15,401 bases of DNA from an uncultured Collinsella sp. (GTDB taxonomy: Bacteria > Actinomycetota > Coriobacteriia > Coriobacteriales > Coriobacteriaceae): NCBI GenBank assembly GCA_900543945.1, contig UQTN01000047.1, positions 1-15,401 of the forward strand, read 5' to 3'. The position numbers and the translations under genes were made by a program. The notes beneath the pieces were generated by a model. It was given only the letters and a program-made list of their open reading frames with translations. It had not been told where the DNA came from and made no database searches. Below are positions 6,586 to 13,225 of this stretch, in pieces. The first letter of the stretch is position 1. The number at the start of each line of letters is the position of its first letter.

Positions 6586-8361
6586 TTACTTCGAAAGCTG
6601 CTCGGAGACGAAGGCGAGAGACTTGTCGCCGTTCTGGGAGAGCTCAATGTACTGCTTACCGCGGCAGGCGACGCACTTGTTGCCCACGCGCTCGCAGTCT
6701 TTCTGAAGGTCGGCCAGGTAGCTTGCGGCCTGCGGAGCCAGGACGACCAGGTCAAAGTCGGGGAGCATGTCCACGTGGTTGCCATATGCCTCGGCAGCGG
6801 TCTCAAGATTGATGCCGCGCTCCTTGGCAGCCTTGGCCAGTGCGTTGGCGAGCAGGCCCGAGGTACCGCCGCCCTGGCAGAGCACGAGCACGCGCTTGCC
6901 GTTGAGGTCGCTGGCGGTCGTTGCCTCGGCAGCGGATGCTGCAGAAGCGGCGGGGGAGTCGGCCTTCACGGCCTCGGCGGCGCCGCCGGCGGCAACACTC
7001 TTGGCGTCGGCCTTACCCTGGAAGGCGTCGTTGAGCTTGGCGGCCTTCTCGGCGTTCTTGGCGGCGAGCTCCTCCTGGGAGATCTCGGCCTCCTCGGCGC
7101 ACTTCTGGGCGTCATAGGCACGGAAGAACGGGTAGTACAGGACAAAGTCGACGACCAGGATGAGGGCGAGCATCACAAAGGCGAGCGGCTGGAAGCCCAA
7201 GCCCATGATGGTGCCGATGGGGCCGGGGACGGTCCAGGGCAGGGTGTACATAAAGCCGTTCATGCCCAAGAAGTCGATAAAGATCTTGAGGATCCAGATG
7301 TTGGCGATCGGGGCAAAGACAAACGGGACAAAGAAGACGGGGTTGAGCACGATGGGCGCGGCGAACAGCAGCGGCTCGTTGACAGCAAAGCAGACCGGGA
7401 CGATGGCGGCCTTACCGACGGCGCGCATCTCCTGAGACTTGGCCAGGAAGCAGAACATAAAGACCAGGACGAGCGTGGCACCGGTGCCGCCCATGCAGAC
7501 GACGAAGTACTGGGCACCCTGGGTCAGGACAGCGGTGGCGTGCTCGCCGGCCTGGAACGCAGCCAGGTTGTCGGTCATGTTGGCAACGAGAGCGGCGGCG
7601 ATGGCGGGCTCGACGATCGAAGGGCCGTGGACGCCCACGAACCAGAAGAGGCTCATGGCGCCGTAGATCACAGCGAGGCCGATGTAGCCGTCGGCAGCGG
7701 TGAACAGGGGCTGGAACACCTGGATGACGCCCTGGGCAAAGCAGAAGCCAAAGGCAGCGCGGAAGACGATGTCAAAGACCCAAAAGACGGTGATGCAGAC
7801 GGAGAAGGGGATGATGTCCTTAAAGGTCTGCGAGATGTTGGGCGGAACCTGCTCGGGCATCTTGACGGTGATGTTGCGCTTGATGAAGAACTTGTAGATG
7901 ATGCCGGTCACAAACGCAGCGATAAAGGCGGTCAGCAGGCCTTTGGAACCAAGGTAGGTGGTGTTGAAGCCGCTGGCGGCGTCCGTGGCGATCGTGTCGC
8001 TCGAAAGGAGCAGGAAGCCGATGATGGCTGCGCACATGCACGAGATGAAGTTGATCTGGTTGTTCTTGGGTAGATCGCGGTTCTGGGCGTCGGCGAAGTG
8101 CTTGGCCGTGGTGGCGGCGCAGGCGATGGCCAGGATGCCCATGGAGTAGTTGTAGCACTTCCACAGGGCGTTGTTGATGTCATCGGGCCAGTAGAAACCC
8201 CAGATGTTGGGGACCGAGGCTACCAGGCAGAAGATGGACGAGAAGATGATGATGGGGATGACGGAGATAAAGCCGTCGCGGATCGCCTTGAGGTACTTGT
8301 TGCGGGCGATCGCGTTGAAAAAGGGTTGGCCCTTTTCGATGATGGCGATGAGTTGCTCCAT
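6586..8361 (-). CDS. lacE: lactose-specific PTS permease, IICB component
   Basis: This integral membrane transporter takes up lactose and phosphorylates it to lactose-6-phosphate. The 591-residue product fits LacE. It has an N-terminal IIC domain (about residues 1-415) with many membrane helices, His245 in GVHGPSIVEP and Glu329 in FAVNEP, the conserved sugar-site region of lactose/cellobiose permeases. A charged and Ala-rich linker follows (about 416-486). The C-terminal IIB domain has the phospho-cysteine Cys495 in VLVLCQGGGTSG. The phosphate donor IIA is encoded separately at 9938-10276. AGGAG stands six bases before the ATG. It is first in the lacE-lacG operon and is transcribed away from a LacI-family gene, with CG-centred operator candidates in between. 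The alternative, a cellobiose/chitobiose permease, is less likely given the IICB fusion and lacG. Confidence 0.93.
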   Translation of the reverse strand: MEQLIAIIEKGQPFFNAIARNKYLKAIRDGFISVIPIIIFSSIFCLVASVPNIWGFYWPDDINNALWKCYNYSMGILAIACAATTAKHFADAQNRDLPKNNQINFISCMCAAIIGFLLLSSDTIATDAASGFNTTYLGSKGLLTAFIAAFVTGIIYKFFIKRNITVKMPEQVPPNISQTFKDIIPFSVCITVFWVFDIVFRAAFGFCFAQGVIQVFQPLFTAADGYIGLAVIYGAMSLFWFVGVHGPSIVEPAIAAALVANMTDNLAAFQAGEHATAVLTQGAQYFVVCMGGTGATLVLVFMFCFLAKSQEMRAVGKAAIVPVCFAVNEPLLFAAPIVLNPVFFVPFVFAPIANIWILKIFIDFLGMNGFMYTLPWTVPGPIGTIMGLGFQPLAFVMLALILVVDFVLYYPFFRAYDAQKCAEEAEISQEELAAKNAEKAAKLNDAFQGKADAKSVAAGGAAEAVKADSPAASAASAAEATTASDLNGKRVLVLCQGGGTSGLLANALAKAAKERGINLETAAEAYGNHVDMLPDFDLVVLAPQAASYLADLQKDCERVGNKCVACRGKQYIELSQNGDKSLAFVSEQLSK

Positions 8362-8394
8362 GCAATGCTCCTAAGAGTCGGTGGGTTAGCAACG

Positions 8395-8422
8395 ATGGTA
8401 ACTTTTGGCGTTCGGTTGCCAA
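8395..8422 (-). promoter_or_regulatory. candidate promoter of lacE-lacG
   Basis: On the minus strand TTGGCA (8417-8422) and TACCAT (8395-8400) are 16 bp apart, placing the start of transcription about 25-30 nt before the lacE ATG. The short inverted repeat TTTTGGC/GCCAAAA (8403-8409, 8418-8424) overlaps the -35. A candidate LacI-type operator abuts its upstream side. Confidence 0.45.
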
Positions 8423-8424
8423 AA

Positions 8425-8438
8425 TGTTGACGTTGCCA
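8425..8438. promoter_or_regulatory. candidate LacI-family operator 1
   Basis: TGTTGACGTTGCCA is centred on CG with half-sites TGTTGAC and TGGCAAC, the usual pattern for LacI-family repressors. It is immediately upstream of the proposed lacE -35. Its reverse complement is repeated with one change at 8545-8558. Confidence 0.5.
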
Positions 8439-8544
8439 TTTTGCGACACAAAAAAAGACGCGAACTGATGTTCCTGTGCCTGCGAACCGTCGATTCCTTA
8501 TGCGTAAACGTTTTGAGCCGCCCGGTGGCTCTGTGTTTGCACAA

Positions 8545-8558
8545 TGGCAACGTTAACA
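8545..8558. promoter_or_regulatory. candidate LacI-family operator 2
   Basis: TGGCAACGTTAACA is CG-centred and is the reverse complement of operator 1 with one change. The similarity spans 19 bp (8543-8561 against 8422-8440). Centre-to-centre distance is 120 bp, compatible with looping between the divergent genes. A weaker AAACGTTT-centred site lies between them (centre 8509/8510). No other gene is seen in the 357-bp spacer 8362-8718. Confidence 0.5.
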
Positions 8559-8718
8559 TTTGGACTACAAAAGCCGTTCGGGGAAGCAAAAATGTCGGTG
8601 AACGGTAGGTTTTGGGTGGTGAGCGTATGGCGGAGGAGGCGTTAGATATACTTAAAGACGTTTCATTTAACTGCGTAGGGTGCCACCAATGGCATCGTTG
8701 ACATAGAAAGATCGACCT

Positions 8719-9723
8719 ATGGCCGCTGTTAAAAAATCGGTTTCCGTTAAGGACGTGGCGCGTCTCGCGGGCGTCTCGGAGCAGACAGTCTCGCGTACGG
8801 TGCACGATTCGCCCAGCGTGCGCCCCGAGACCAAGGAGCGCGTGCGTGCCGCCATGCGCGAGCTGGGGTATCGCCCCAATTTTGCCGGTCGATCGCTGCG
8901 CCGCGGCAAGTTTAAGACTGTCGGCGTCGCCATGTTCAACATTACCGGCACCGGCAACCTCGACCGTATGGAGGGCTTTGCCGCCGCGGCCGACAAACAT
9001 GGCTATGCCATCACCCTCACTAAAGTAGACGGGCATCCGTATACCCTCGAGAGCGCATCGTCGCGCATGAGCGCACTGCCGGTGGATGGCATGGTTGTGA
9101 TTATGAACCGCATGCCGGCGGACTTTGGCACCTTTGAGCCGCTGCCCGGTATGCAGACGGTGCTCGTTACCATGCTGGAGCACCCGCTGTGCTCGACGGT
9201 CGATAACGACCAGTTCGATTGCTCGCGCCAGGTGGTCGAGTACTTGCTGGGGCAGGGGCACAAGACTGTGCACTTTATCTCGTGCCCCGAGCGCTCGCTT
9301 TCGGGCATGCAGCGCGAGGAGGGCTGGCGCGAGACGCTGCGCGCGCATGGTATTGAGCCGCCGCGATTCATTCGTGGCGATTGGACGGCGCAGAGCGGCT
9401 ATGCTGCCGGTCAGGCTCTGGCAGACGATCCGACCTGTACGGCCATCTATGCCTCCAACGACGCCATGGCCTACGGCTGCATTCGCGGGCTCGAGTCGCG
9501 CGGAAAGCGCGTGCCCGAGGACGTGAGCGTGGTGGGTGTCGATGACAGCCTGGGCGACATCGTGCCCGATCGTCGCCTGACCACGGTGCGCTTTGATAAC
9601 AAGCGTGTCGGCATGTGGGCGGTCGACAAGATCGCCGGCGCCGAGGGCGTTGCGCCTGGCGTGGAACACATGCTGATCCCCGGCGTGCTCGTAGCGGGCG
9701 ATACGGTGCACGATGTACGCTAG
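8719..9723 (+). CDS. LacI-family transcriptional regulator
   Basis: The 334-residue product has the standard LacI layout. The N-terminal helix-turn-helix (about residues 8-27, VSVKDVARLAGVSEQTVSRT) is followed by the hinge ending at YRPNFAGRSLRRGK. The periplasmic-binding-protein-like effector domain starts at KTVGVAMFN and contains DGMVVIMNR, SNDAMAYG and VSVVGVDD. It is divergent from lacE, with two CG-centred operator candidates in the shared spacer, so it probably controls lacE-lacG and perhaps itself. The effector is not deducible. The ATG at 8719 gives the normal N-terminus; the upstream GAAAGATC is only a weak ribosome-binding site. No terminator is evident before lacF, so read-through into lacF is possible. 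Confidence 0.9.
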   Translation: MAAVKKSVSVKDVARLAGVSEQTVSRTVHDSPSVRPETKERVRAAMRELGYRPNFAGRSLRRGKFKTVGVAMFNITGTGNLDRMEGFAAAADKHGYAITLTKVDGHPYTLESASSRMSALPVDGMVVIMNRMPADFGTFEPLPGMQTVLVTMLEHPLCSTVDNDQFDCSRQVVEYLLGQGHKTVHFISCPERSLSGMQREEGWRETLRAHGIEPPRFIRGDWTAQSGYAAGQALADDPTCTAIYASNDAMAYGCIRGLESRGKRVPEDVSVVGVDDSLGDIVPDRRLTTVRFDNKRVGMWAVDKIAGAEGVAPGVEHMLIPGVLVAGDTVHDVR

Positions 9724-9765
9724 GGTGCGGACCTGTTTGGGTTGCCGCTAATTGTGTTCGAGAAT

Positions 9766-9812
9766 GTTCAGATTGGTTTAAAAACCGTTCACGGGTGAAA
9801 AGCAACCGTTCA
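9766..9812. repeat. three GTTCA-led direct repeats, 21-bp period, upstream of lacF
   Basis: GTTCA occurs at 9766, 9787 and 9808, exactly 21 bp (two helical turns) apart. The last two copies share AACCGTTCA (9783-9791, 9804-9812). Same-face phasing suggests a tandem binding site, probably for an activator or repressor of lacF. Confidence 0.5.
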
Positions 9813-9835
9813 TAGCTCGAAATTACGTTTTGCGC

Positions 9836-9854
9836 TGTTCTTTTTTGTTTGAAT
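9836..9854 (+). promoter_or_regulatory. candidate DeoR/LacR box upstream of lacF
   Basis: TGTTCTTTTTTGTTTGAAT matches TGTTC-N5-TGTTYRAAT, shared with the DeoR-family gene (2332-2350) and lacA (11939-11957). The two TGTT half-sites are 10 bp apart. GTTAATGTTC follows at 9855-9864 and recurs at 11934-11943 ahead of lacA. Confidence 0.55.
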
Positions 9855-9937
9855 GTTAATGTTCCTGCCATACACAGCGCAGCGCGTATGCCCGGACGCG
9901 ATGCTCTCCGTTGGTTCATATGTGAAAGGAACGCAAT

Positions 9938-10276
9938 ATGGCAACCAAAGAAGAAATCTCGATGGTTGGATTCGAGATTGTCGCATACGCGGGCGACGCC
10001 CAGACCGATCTGCTTGCAGCGCTCGATGCTGCTCGCGAGGGTGATTTTGAGAAGGCCGAGCAGCTGCACAAGGATGCCAGCGATGCACTTATCGGCGCCC
10101 ACGACACGCAGACCAAGCTGCTTTCGCAGGAGGCCGGCGGCGGCGAGATGGAGATGACCTTCATCATGGCTCACGCTCAGGATACTCTCATGACCACCAT
10201 GATCCTGGAGAAGCAGACCCGCTTTACCATCGATGCCTATAAGCGCATCGCCGCACTCGAGGCTAAGCTCGCCTAA
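9938..10276 (+). CDS. lacF: lactose-specific PTS IIA component
   Basis: This cytoplasmic phosphocarrier accepts phosphate from HPr and passes it to Cys495 of LacE. The 112-residue helical protein matches the lactose/cellobiose IIA family. It has the N-terminal EEISMVGFEIVAYAGDA segment, the AHDTQTKLL segment, and the active-site helix FIMAHAQDTLMTT with phospho-histidine His79 and the adjacent Gln81-Asp82. AAAGGA stands seven bases before the ATG. In lactococci and streptococci lacF directly precedes lacE. Here it is a separate plus-strand unit with its own upstream repeats, DeoR-type box and terminator, on the far side of the LacI-family gene. The family includes cellobiose IIA proteins, but the setting favours lactose. 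Confidence 0.93.
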   Translation: MATKEEISMVGFEIVAYAGDAQTDLLAALDAAREGDFEKAEQLHKDASDALIGAHDTQTKLLSQEAGGGEMEMTFIMAHAQDTLMTTMILEKQTRFTIDAYKRIAALEAKLA

Positions 10277-10306
10277 CGAGCTCTCACAACCAAGTCCCCT
10301 TCCAAA

Positions 10307-10337
10307 AGCTCTGCCGCTACCCGCGGCAGGGCTTTTT
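10307..10337 (+). terminator. intrinsic terminator of lacF
   Basis: An 11-bp stem AGCTCTGCCGC/GCGGCAGGGCT (one G-T wobble) with loop TACCC is followed by TTTTT, 30 nt after the lacF stop. Confidence 0.9.
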
Positions 10338-10345
10338 CTGTTTAC

Positions 10346-10399
10346 CCGGCACTTGGGGACGTTCCTTATCTGCCGGCAGTTTGGGACACTCCTGCCATG
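10346..10399. repeat. two tandem copies of a 27-bp repeat
   Basis: Units at 10346-10372 and 10373-10399 both begin CCGGCA and share TTGGGGAC/TTTGGGAC followed by a CTCC- or TTCC-like segment. They lie between the lacF terminator and repeat copy B. They resemble short GGGGAC-type intergenic repeats I associate with coriobacterial genomes, an impression rather than a checked match. Confidence 0.55.
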
Positions 10400-10404
10400 C
10401 ATTC

Positions 10405-10635
10405 GATCCTTTGAGGATGGAAGAAACCGGGTCATTAGGTTTGCTGCGGTGCCGACTCGGTCTGTCGGTTACAAAACTATGCTGGTTTACTACGATGAAT
10501 CGCATTCTTTCAACTATGGAAAGAACAGCGTTATCAAAGCCGCAGGTAGAAAGCTTGTCATTTTCTGCTAATAGCAAATGTGGTCGGTCCTATCGGTTTT
10601 ATCGTAGTAAACCGGCATAGTTTTGAAATGGCACT
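10405..10635. repeat. inverted-repeat intergenic element, copy B
   Basis: It has the same architecture as copy A. The left block (10405-10436) has 26 of 32 bases identical to copy A. Arms are at 10473-10496 and 10601-10624 (24 bp, one T-G mismatch), with core ACTATGCTGGTTTACTACG. The central CCGCAGGTA is at 10540-10548, 67 bp from the arm start exactly as in copy A. The right block TTTTGAAATGGCACT ends at 10635. Arm-to-arm span is again 152 bp. The rest of the interior has diverged. It fills most of the gap upstream of the membrane-protein gene. Confidence 0.8.
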
Positions 10636-10741
10636 ATTCGACTAGCAGCGTTATGGAGCTTCTGCACGCCCTCCCGTTCGGTTTTTTGCTGGGTGGGTAT
10701 ACTTCCATCCGCAATACAGACCGGACTGAGGAGGTATCCAA

Positions 10742-11755
10742 ATGCCGGACAACGGATCGATTCAAAAGAGAGACGCGCACGAGATGGCTCATGGACGTCC
10801 TGTCCAGATAACCGAGCACACGACGGTAACCGAGCTGCAGCCCAGCCTGTCCGATGTCGTGTGCGCAAACAAAAAGCTGCAGATTGGCTTTATCGTTGCG
10901 CTCGTGGTACTGGCGCTGCTGTCGGGCTTTGTGGCTCGTCCGCATTTTGCCGATACCAAGACTTGGGACTCCACCATCGAGGTTATCGACCAAAAGAAAG
11001 GTAACGTACTGGCGCTCACGGCCTCGTGCGTGGCGCTGTCTGCGGGCATTACCGCGCTGCCGGGTGATACGGGTACGCCGGTCGCTGAGCAGCTCGCACA
11101 GCTTTCAGGCAACCTTGGTATCGTGCTTGCCGTGCTATACCTAGAGAAATACTTGCTCACGATTTTGTGGTCGGTTGGCTTGGGCATCTTAATCCCGTTT
11201 GCGTTGGCGCTCTTTGCGGTGTCGCTTGGCATTCACGGGCGCTGGAGCACGAGTGCCGTCCTGCGCCGCGTGGCGACCCGCGTGCTGGTAGTCGCCATGA
11301 TCGGCATGGCGTTGGTGCCTGCAAGCGTGTGGGTATCGCAAAAGGTCGACGAGACATATCGCGTCAGCATTGAACAGGCCGAGCAAAAGGCGGCCGACGC
11401 TGCGAGTGCGGCAGATAGCGACAGCTCCAAAGCAAGCAAGAAAAAGACCGAGTCTACAGAGTCCAAAAACGTGCTCGAGCAGTTGACTGACGGGGCCTCG
11501 AGCTTGGTCACGTCGGTGACCAGCGGTGCCAAGCAGATGACCGACAAGATCGTGCAGCAGGTGACCGACCTCATCGAAGGCGTCATCGTGATGATCGTGA
11601 CCTCGTGCGTTATCCCGCTGCTGGTGCTCGCGGCGTTTCTGTGGCTGGGACACACGCTACTGGGGATCGATATCTCTGGCCCGGCGAACTATTTGACGGG
11701 CCGTTTTCTGAGCGCTCCGTCCAAACATGCCAAGAAGAGTGGGCAGTCTGAGTAG
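10742..11755 (+). CDS. membrane protein of unknown function
   Basis: I do not recognise this 337-residue protein. A polar N-terminus (1-45) precedes a hydrophobic helix at about 47-66. Further hydrophobic stretches are at about 88-107, 124-164 (probably two helices), 180-198 and 279-303. The stretch 199-278 is hydrophilic, rich in Ala, Ser, Lys and Gln, and may be coiled or extended. The C-terminus ends in a Lys/Ser-rich tail. There is no signal-peptidase or LPXTG-like motif. It has the strongest ribosome-binding site in the window (TGAGGAGGT, about six bases before the ATG) and a possible TATACT -10 at 10698-10703. A strong terminator follows, so it is a single-gene unit. Its position between lacF and lacA could be chance. 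Confidence 0.8.
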   Translation: MPDNGSIQKRDAHEMAHGRPVQITEHTTVTELQPSLSDVVCANKKLQIGFIVALVVLALLSGFVARPHFADTKTWDSTIEVIDQKKGNVLALTASCVALSAGITALPGDTGTPVAEQLAQLSGNLGIVLAVLYLEKYLLTILWSVGLGILIPFALALFAVSLGIHGRWSTSAVLRRVATRVLVVAMIGMALVPASVWVSQKVDETYRVSIEQAEQKAADAASAADSDSSKASKKKTESTESKNVLEQLTDGASSLVTSVTSGAKQMTDKIVQQVTDLIEGVIVMIVTSCVIPLLVLAAFLWLGHTLLGIDISGPANYLTGRFLSAPSKHAKKSGQSE

Positions 11756-11789
11756 GCGGCAAAGCGAACTTTGGAAGATCAACCGTAAG

Positions 11790-11828
11790 AAGGGCGGCCG
11801 AGACACGTTCTCGGCCGCCCTTTTGTTT
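11790..11828 (+). terminator. intrinsic terminator of the membrane-protein gene
   Basis: A perfect 14-bp stem AAGGGCGGCCGAGA/TCTCGGCCGCCCTT with a 5-nt loop is followed by TTTTGTTT, 34 nt after the stop. Confidence 0.93.
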
Positions 11829-11892
11829 GCTGAACACATGGTCGCTACGTCCGCGCCAGACCCAAACGGTCAGCAATCATCCGTGAATGGTA

Positions 11893-11912
11893 TTTGTTCA
11901 AAAAAGAACAAA
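11893..11912. promoter_or_regulatory. perfect palindrome upstream of lacA
   Basis: TTTGTTCAAAAAAGAACAAA is a perfect 20-bp inverted repeat (7-bp arms, A6 spacer), 151 bp before the lacA start. The TGTTC half-site is that of the DeoR-type box, so it is probably a second operator. Confidence 0.5.
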
Positions 11913-11928
11913 GATAAACAAATAGTTG

Positions 11929-11968
11929 TTGCAGTTAATGTTCGAATGTGTTCAAATAAACATGAACA
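11929..11968 (+). promoter_or_regulatory. candidate lacA promoter with DeoR/LacR box
   Basis: TGTTCGAATGTGTTCAAAT (11939-11957) matches the shared TGTTC-N5-TGTTYRAAT box. It overlaps a possible promoter, TTGCAG (11929-11934) and TCAAAT (11952-11957) with 17-bp spacing. The inverted pair TGTTC/GAACA (11949-11953, 11964-11968) overlaps as well. A repressor bound here would block lacA transcription. The promoter match itself is weak. The leader to the ATG is about 100 nt. Confidence 0.5.
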
Positions 11969-12062
11969 GTGAAGAACCGCACATTCAGATGCCCGGACCT
12001 GAACGCGATTCAACACTTCCAAACAGAAACTACGCACCTGCGTATCTCTCAAGGAGGATGTC

Positions 12063-12491
12063 ATGAGGGTTGTAATCGCTTCCGATGCCGACGGTATGTC
12101 GATGAAGGAGTCCATCAAGGAGATGCTCATCGCCGACGGTCACGAGGTCGTCGACTATTCCGAGACCCCTGCCGCGGACTTTGTCGATTCCGCGACCGCC
12201 GTTGCCAAGGACCTGCTGGAGCACAAGGATTCCCAGGGCTTCGCATTCGATAAGTACGGCGTCGGCTCCTATATGGCCGCTGTCAAGATCAAGGGCATGG
12301 TCGTCGCCAACATTTCCGACGAGCGTTCCGCTTACATGACCCGCGAGCACAACGGCTCGCGCATGGTCACCATGGGCCCGGGCGTTGTGGGCACCGAGGT
12401 CGCCAAGAAGATCGCCCGCGAGTTCCTGCGCGCCCAGTACGCCGGCGGCCGTCACCAGATCCGTGTCGACATGCTCAACAAGATGGCCTAA
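12063..12491 (+). CDS. lacA: galactose-6-phosphate isomerase subunit LacA
   Basis: LacA is one subunit of the heteromeric isomerase that converts galactose-6-phosphate to tagatose-6-phosphate. The 142-residue product has LacA hallmarks of the RpiB/LacAB fold: IASDADGMSMKESI at the N-terminus, DKYGVGSYMAAVKIKG, SDERSAYMTREHN, and the C-terminal GGRHQIRVDMLNKM. The reactive cysteine of RpiB-type enzymes is absent, as usual for LacA; the partner LacB has it. AAGGAGG stands five bases before the ATG. It heads a plus-strand run lacA-lacB-lacX-like-lacC, preceded by palindromes and a DeoR-type box. LacB follows after 63 bp. Confidence 0.95.
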   Translation: MRVVIASDADGMSMKESIKEMLIADGHEVVDYSETPAADFVDSATAVAKDLLEHKDSQGFAFDKYGVGSYMAAVKIKGMVVANISDERSAYMTREHNGSRMVTMGPGVVGTEVAKKIAREFLRAQYAGGRHQIRVDMLNKMA

Positions 12492-12554
12492 CGAGAGCCA
12501 CCGAGAACTCGAACTTCTACCTCAACTTGTGAATTCAGACGAAAGGACGTTCTG

Positions 12555-13079
12555 ATGAAGAAGACCATCGCAATCGGTTGCGACCATATCGTTACGGACG
12601 AGAAGATCTATCTGGCCGACCGCCTGGAGCAGGCTGGATACAAGGTGCTCGACTGCGGCACCTACAGCCACACCCGTACGCACTATCCCATCTACGGCAA
12701 GGCCGTGGGCGAGGCTGTTGCCAGCGGTAAGGCCGACTTTGGCGTGGCCCTGTGCGGCACCGGCATCGGCATCACCAACGCCGTCAACAAGGTTCCCGGC
12801 GCCCGCTGCGCCCTGGTCCGCGACATGACCTCTGCCCTGTATGCCCGTCGCGAGCTTAACGCCAACATCGTGGGCTTTGGCGGCAAGATTACCGGCGAGT
12901 TCCTGATGGCCGACATTATGCTTGCCTTCCTGGAGGAGCCCTACGAGAAGACCCCCGAGCACGATGCCCTGATCGCCAAGATCGACGCCTGCAATAAGGC
13001 CGACGCCGAGGCTCAGGCTGACCCGCACTTCTTTGACGAGTTCCTCGAGAAGTGGGACCGCGGCGAATACCACGACTAA
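12555..13079 (+). CDS. lacB: galactose-6-phosphate isomerase subunit LacB
   Basis: LacB is the partner of LacA in making tagatose-6-phosphate. The 174-residue product has the RpiB/LacB signature GCDHIVTDEK near the N-terminus and VALCGTGIGITNAVNK with the catalytic-type Cys67. ARCALVRDMTSALYAR and GGKITGEFLM follow, with a C-terminal extension ending FFDEFLEKWDRGEYHD typical of LacB. GAAAGGA stands seven bases before the ATG. It is 63 bp downstream of lacA and probably co-transcribed. A conserved hairpin-plus-rod element starts within a few bases of its stop codon. Confidence 0.95.
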   Translation: MKKTIAIGCDHIVTDEKIYLADRLEQAGYKVLDCGTYSHTRTHYPIYGKAVGEAVASGKADFGVALCGTGIGITNAVNKVPGARCALVRDMTSALYARRELNANIVGFGGKITGEFLMADIMLAFLEEPYEKTPEHDALIAKIDACNKADAEAQADPHFFDEFLEKWDRGEYHD

Positions 13080-13081
13080 GG

Positions 13082-13225
13082 GGTTCCGGCGTTTTAACAA
13101 ACGCCGGACCGGTTGACGCTGCGAAGCCATCTGGCGGGCAATCTGCCGCTCAGCTTCGACGGCATGACCAGAAGGTCAATGCCGTCTCGCTTCACGGCAC
13201 CTTGCCTCGCCAGCTGGCTTCTCGC
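13082..13225 (+). ncRNA. candidate structured RNA element downstream of lacB
   Basis: Hairpin I has stem TCCGGCGTTT/AAACGCCGGA (13085-13094, 13099-13108) and loop TAAC, with no T run after it. The linker contains GACGCTGC (13115-13122). A long rod follows. P1 pairs 13123-13141 with 13202-13221 (18 pairs, one mismatch, one bulge). P2 pairs TGCCG (13144-13148) with CGGCA (13195-13199). An internal loop has GCTTC on both sides. P3 pairs 13158-13169 with 13174-13186 (12 pairs, one bulge) with loop AGAA. Hairpin I, GACGCTGC and GGCAATCTG recur in order after lacC, with changed but still paired stem bases. The rest of the 373-bp gap (13226-13452) holds no gene I can support. It may be a 3'-UTR RNA, a cis-regulator of the next gene, or a dispersed DNA repeat. 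I cannot test it against the known Collinsella-1 RNA motif. Confidence 0.55.

Noticed and set aside
6775..8073. 432-codon open frame on the plus strand opposite lacE
   Set aside because: The translation is a Gly/Asp/Glu/His-rich composition artefact with no ribosome-binding site or motif, antisense to a clear permease gene.
6586..8361. Lactose PTS apparently lacking its IIA next to lacE
   Set aside because: The IIA is present as lacF at 9938-10276, on the opposite strand.
8386..9711. 441-codon open frame on the minus strand opposite the LacI-family gene
   Set aside because: It is His/Ala/Arg-rich and antisense to a complete regulator, and it overlaps the regulatory spacer. It is a shadow.
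9368..10435. 355-codon open frame on the minus strand across lacF
   Set aside because: It overlaps lacF, its terminator and the end of the LacI-family gene. It has no recognisable domains.
13085..13108. Hairpin after lacB as an ordinary intrinsic terminator
   Set aside because: It is followed by CCGGTTGACG with no T run, and the same hairpin plus downstream blocks recurs after lacC, which suggests a larger element.
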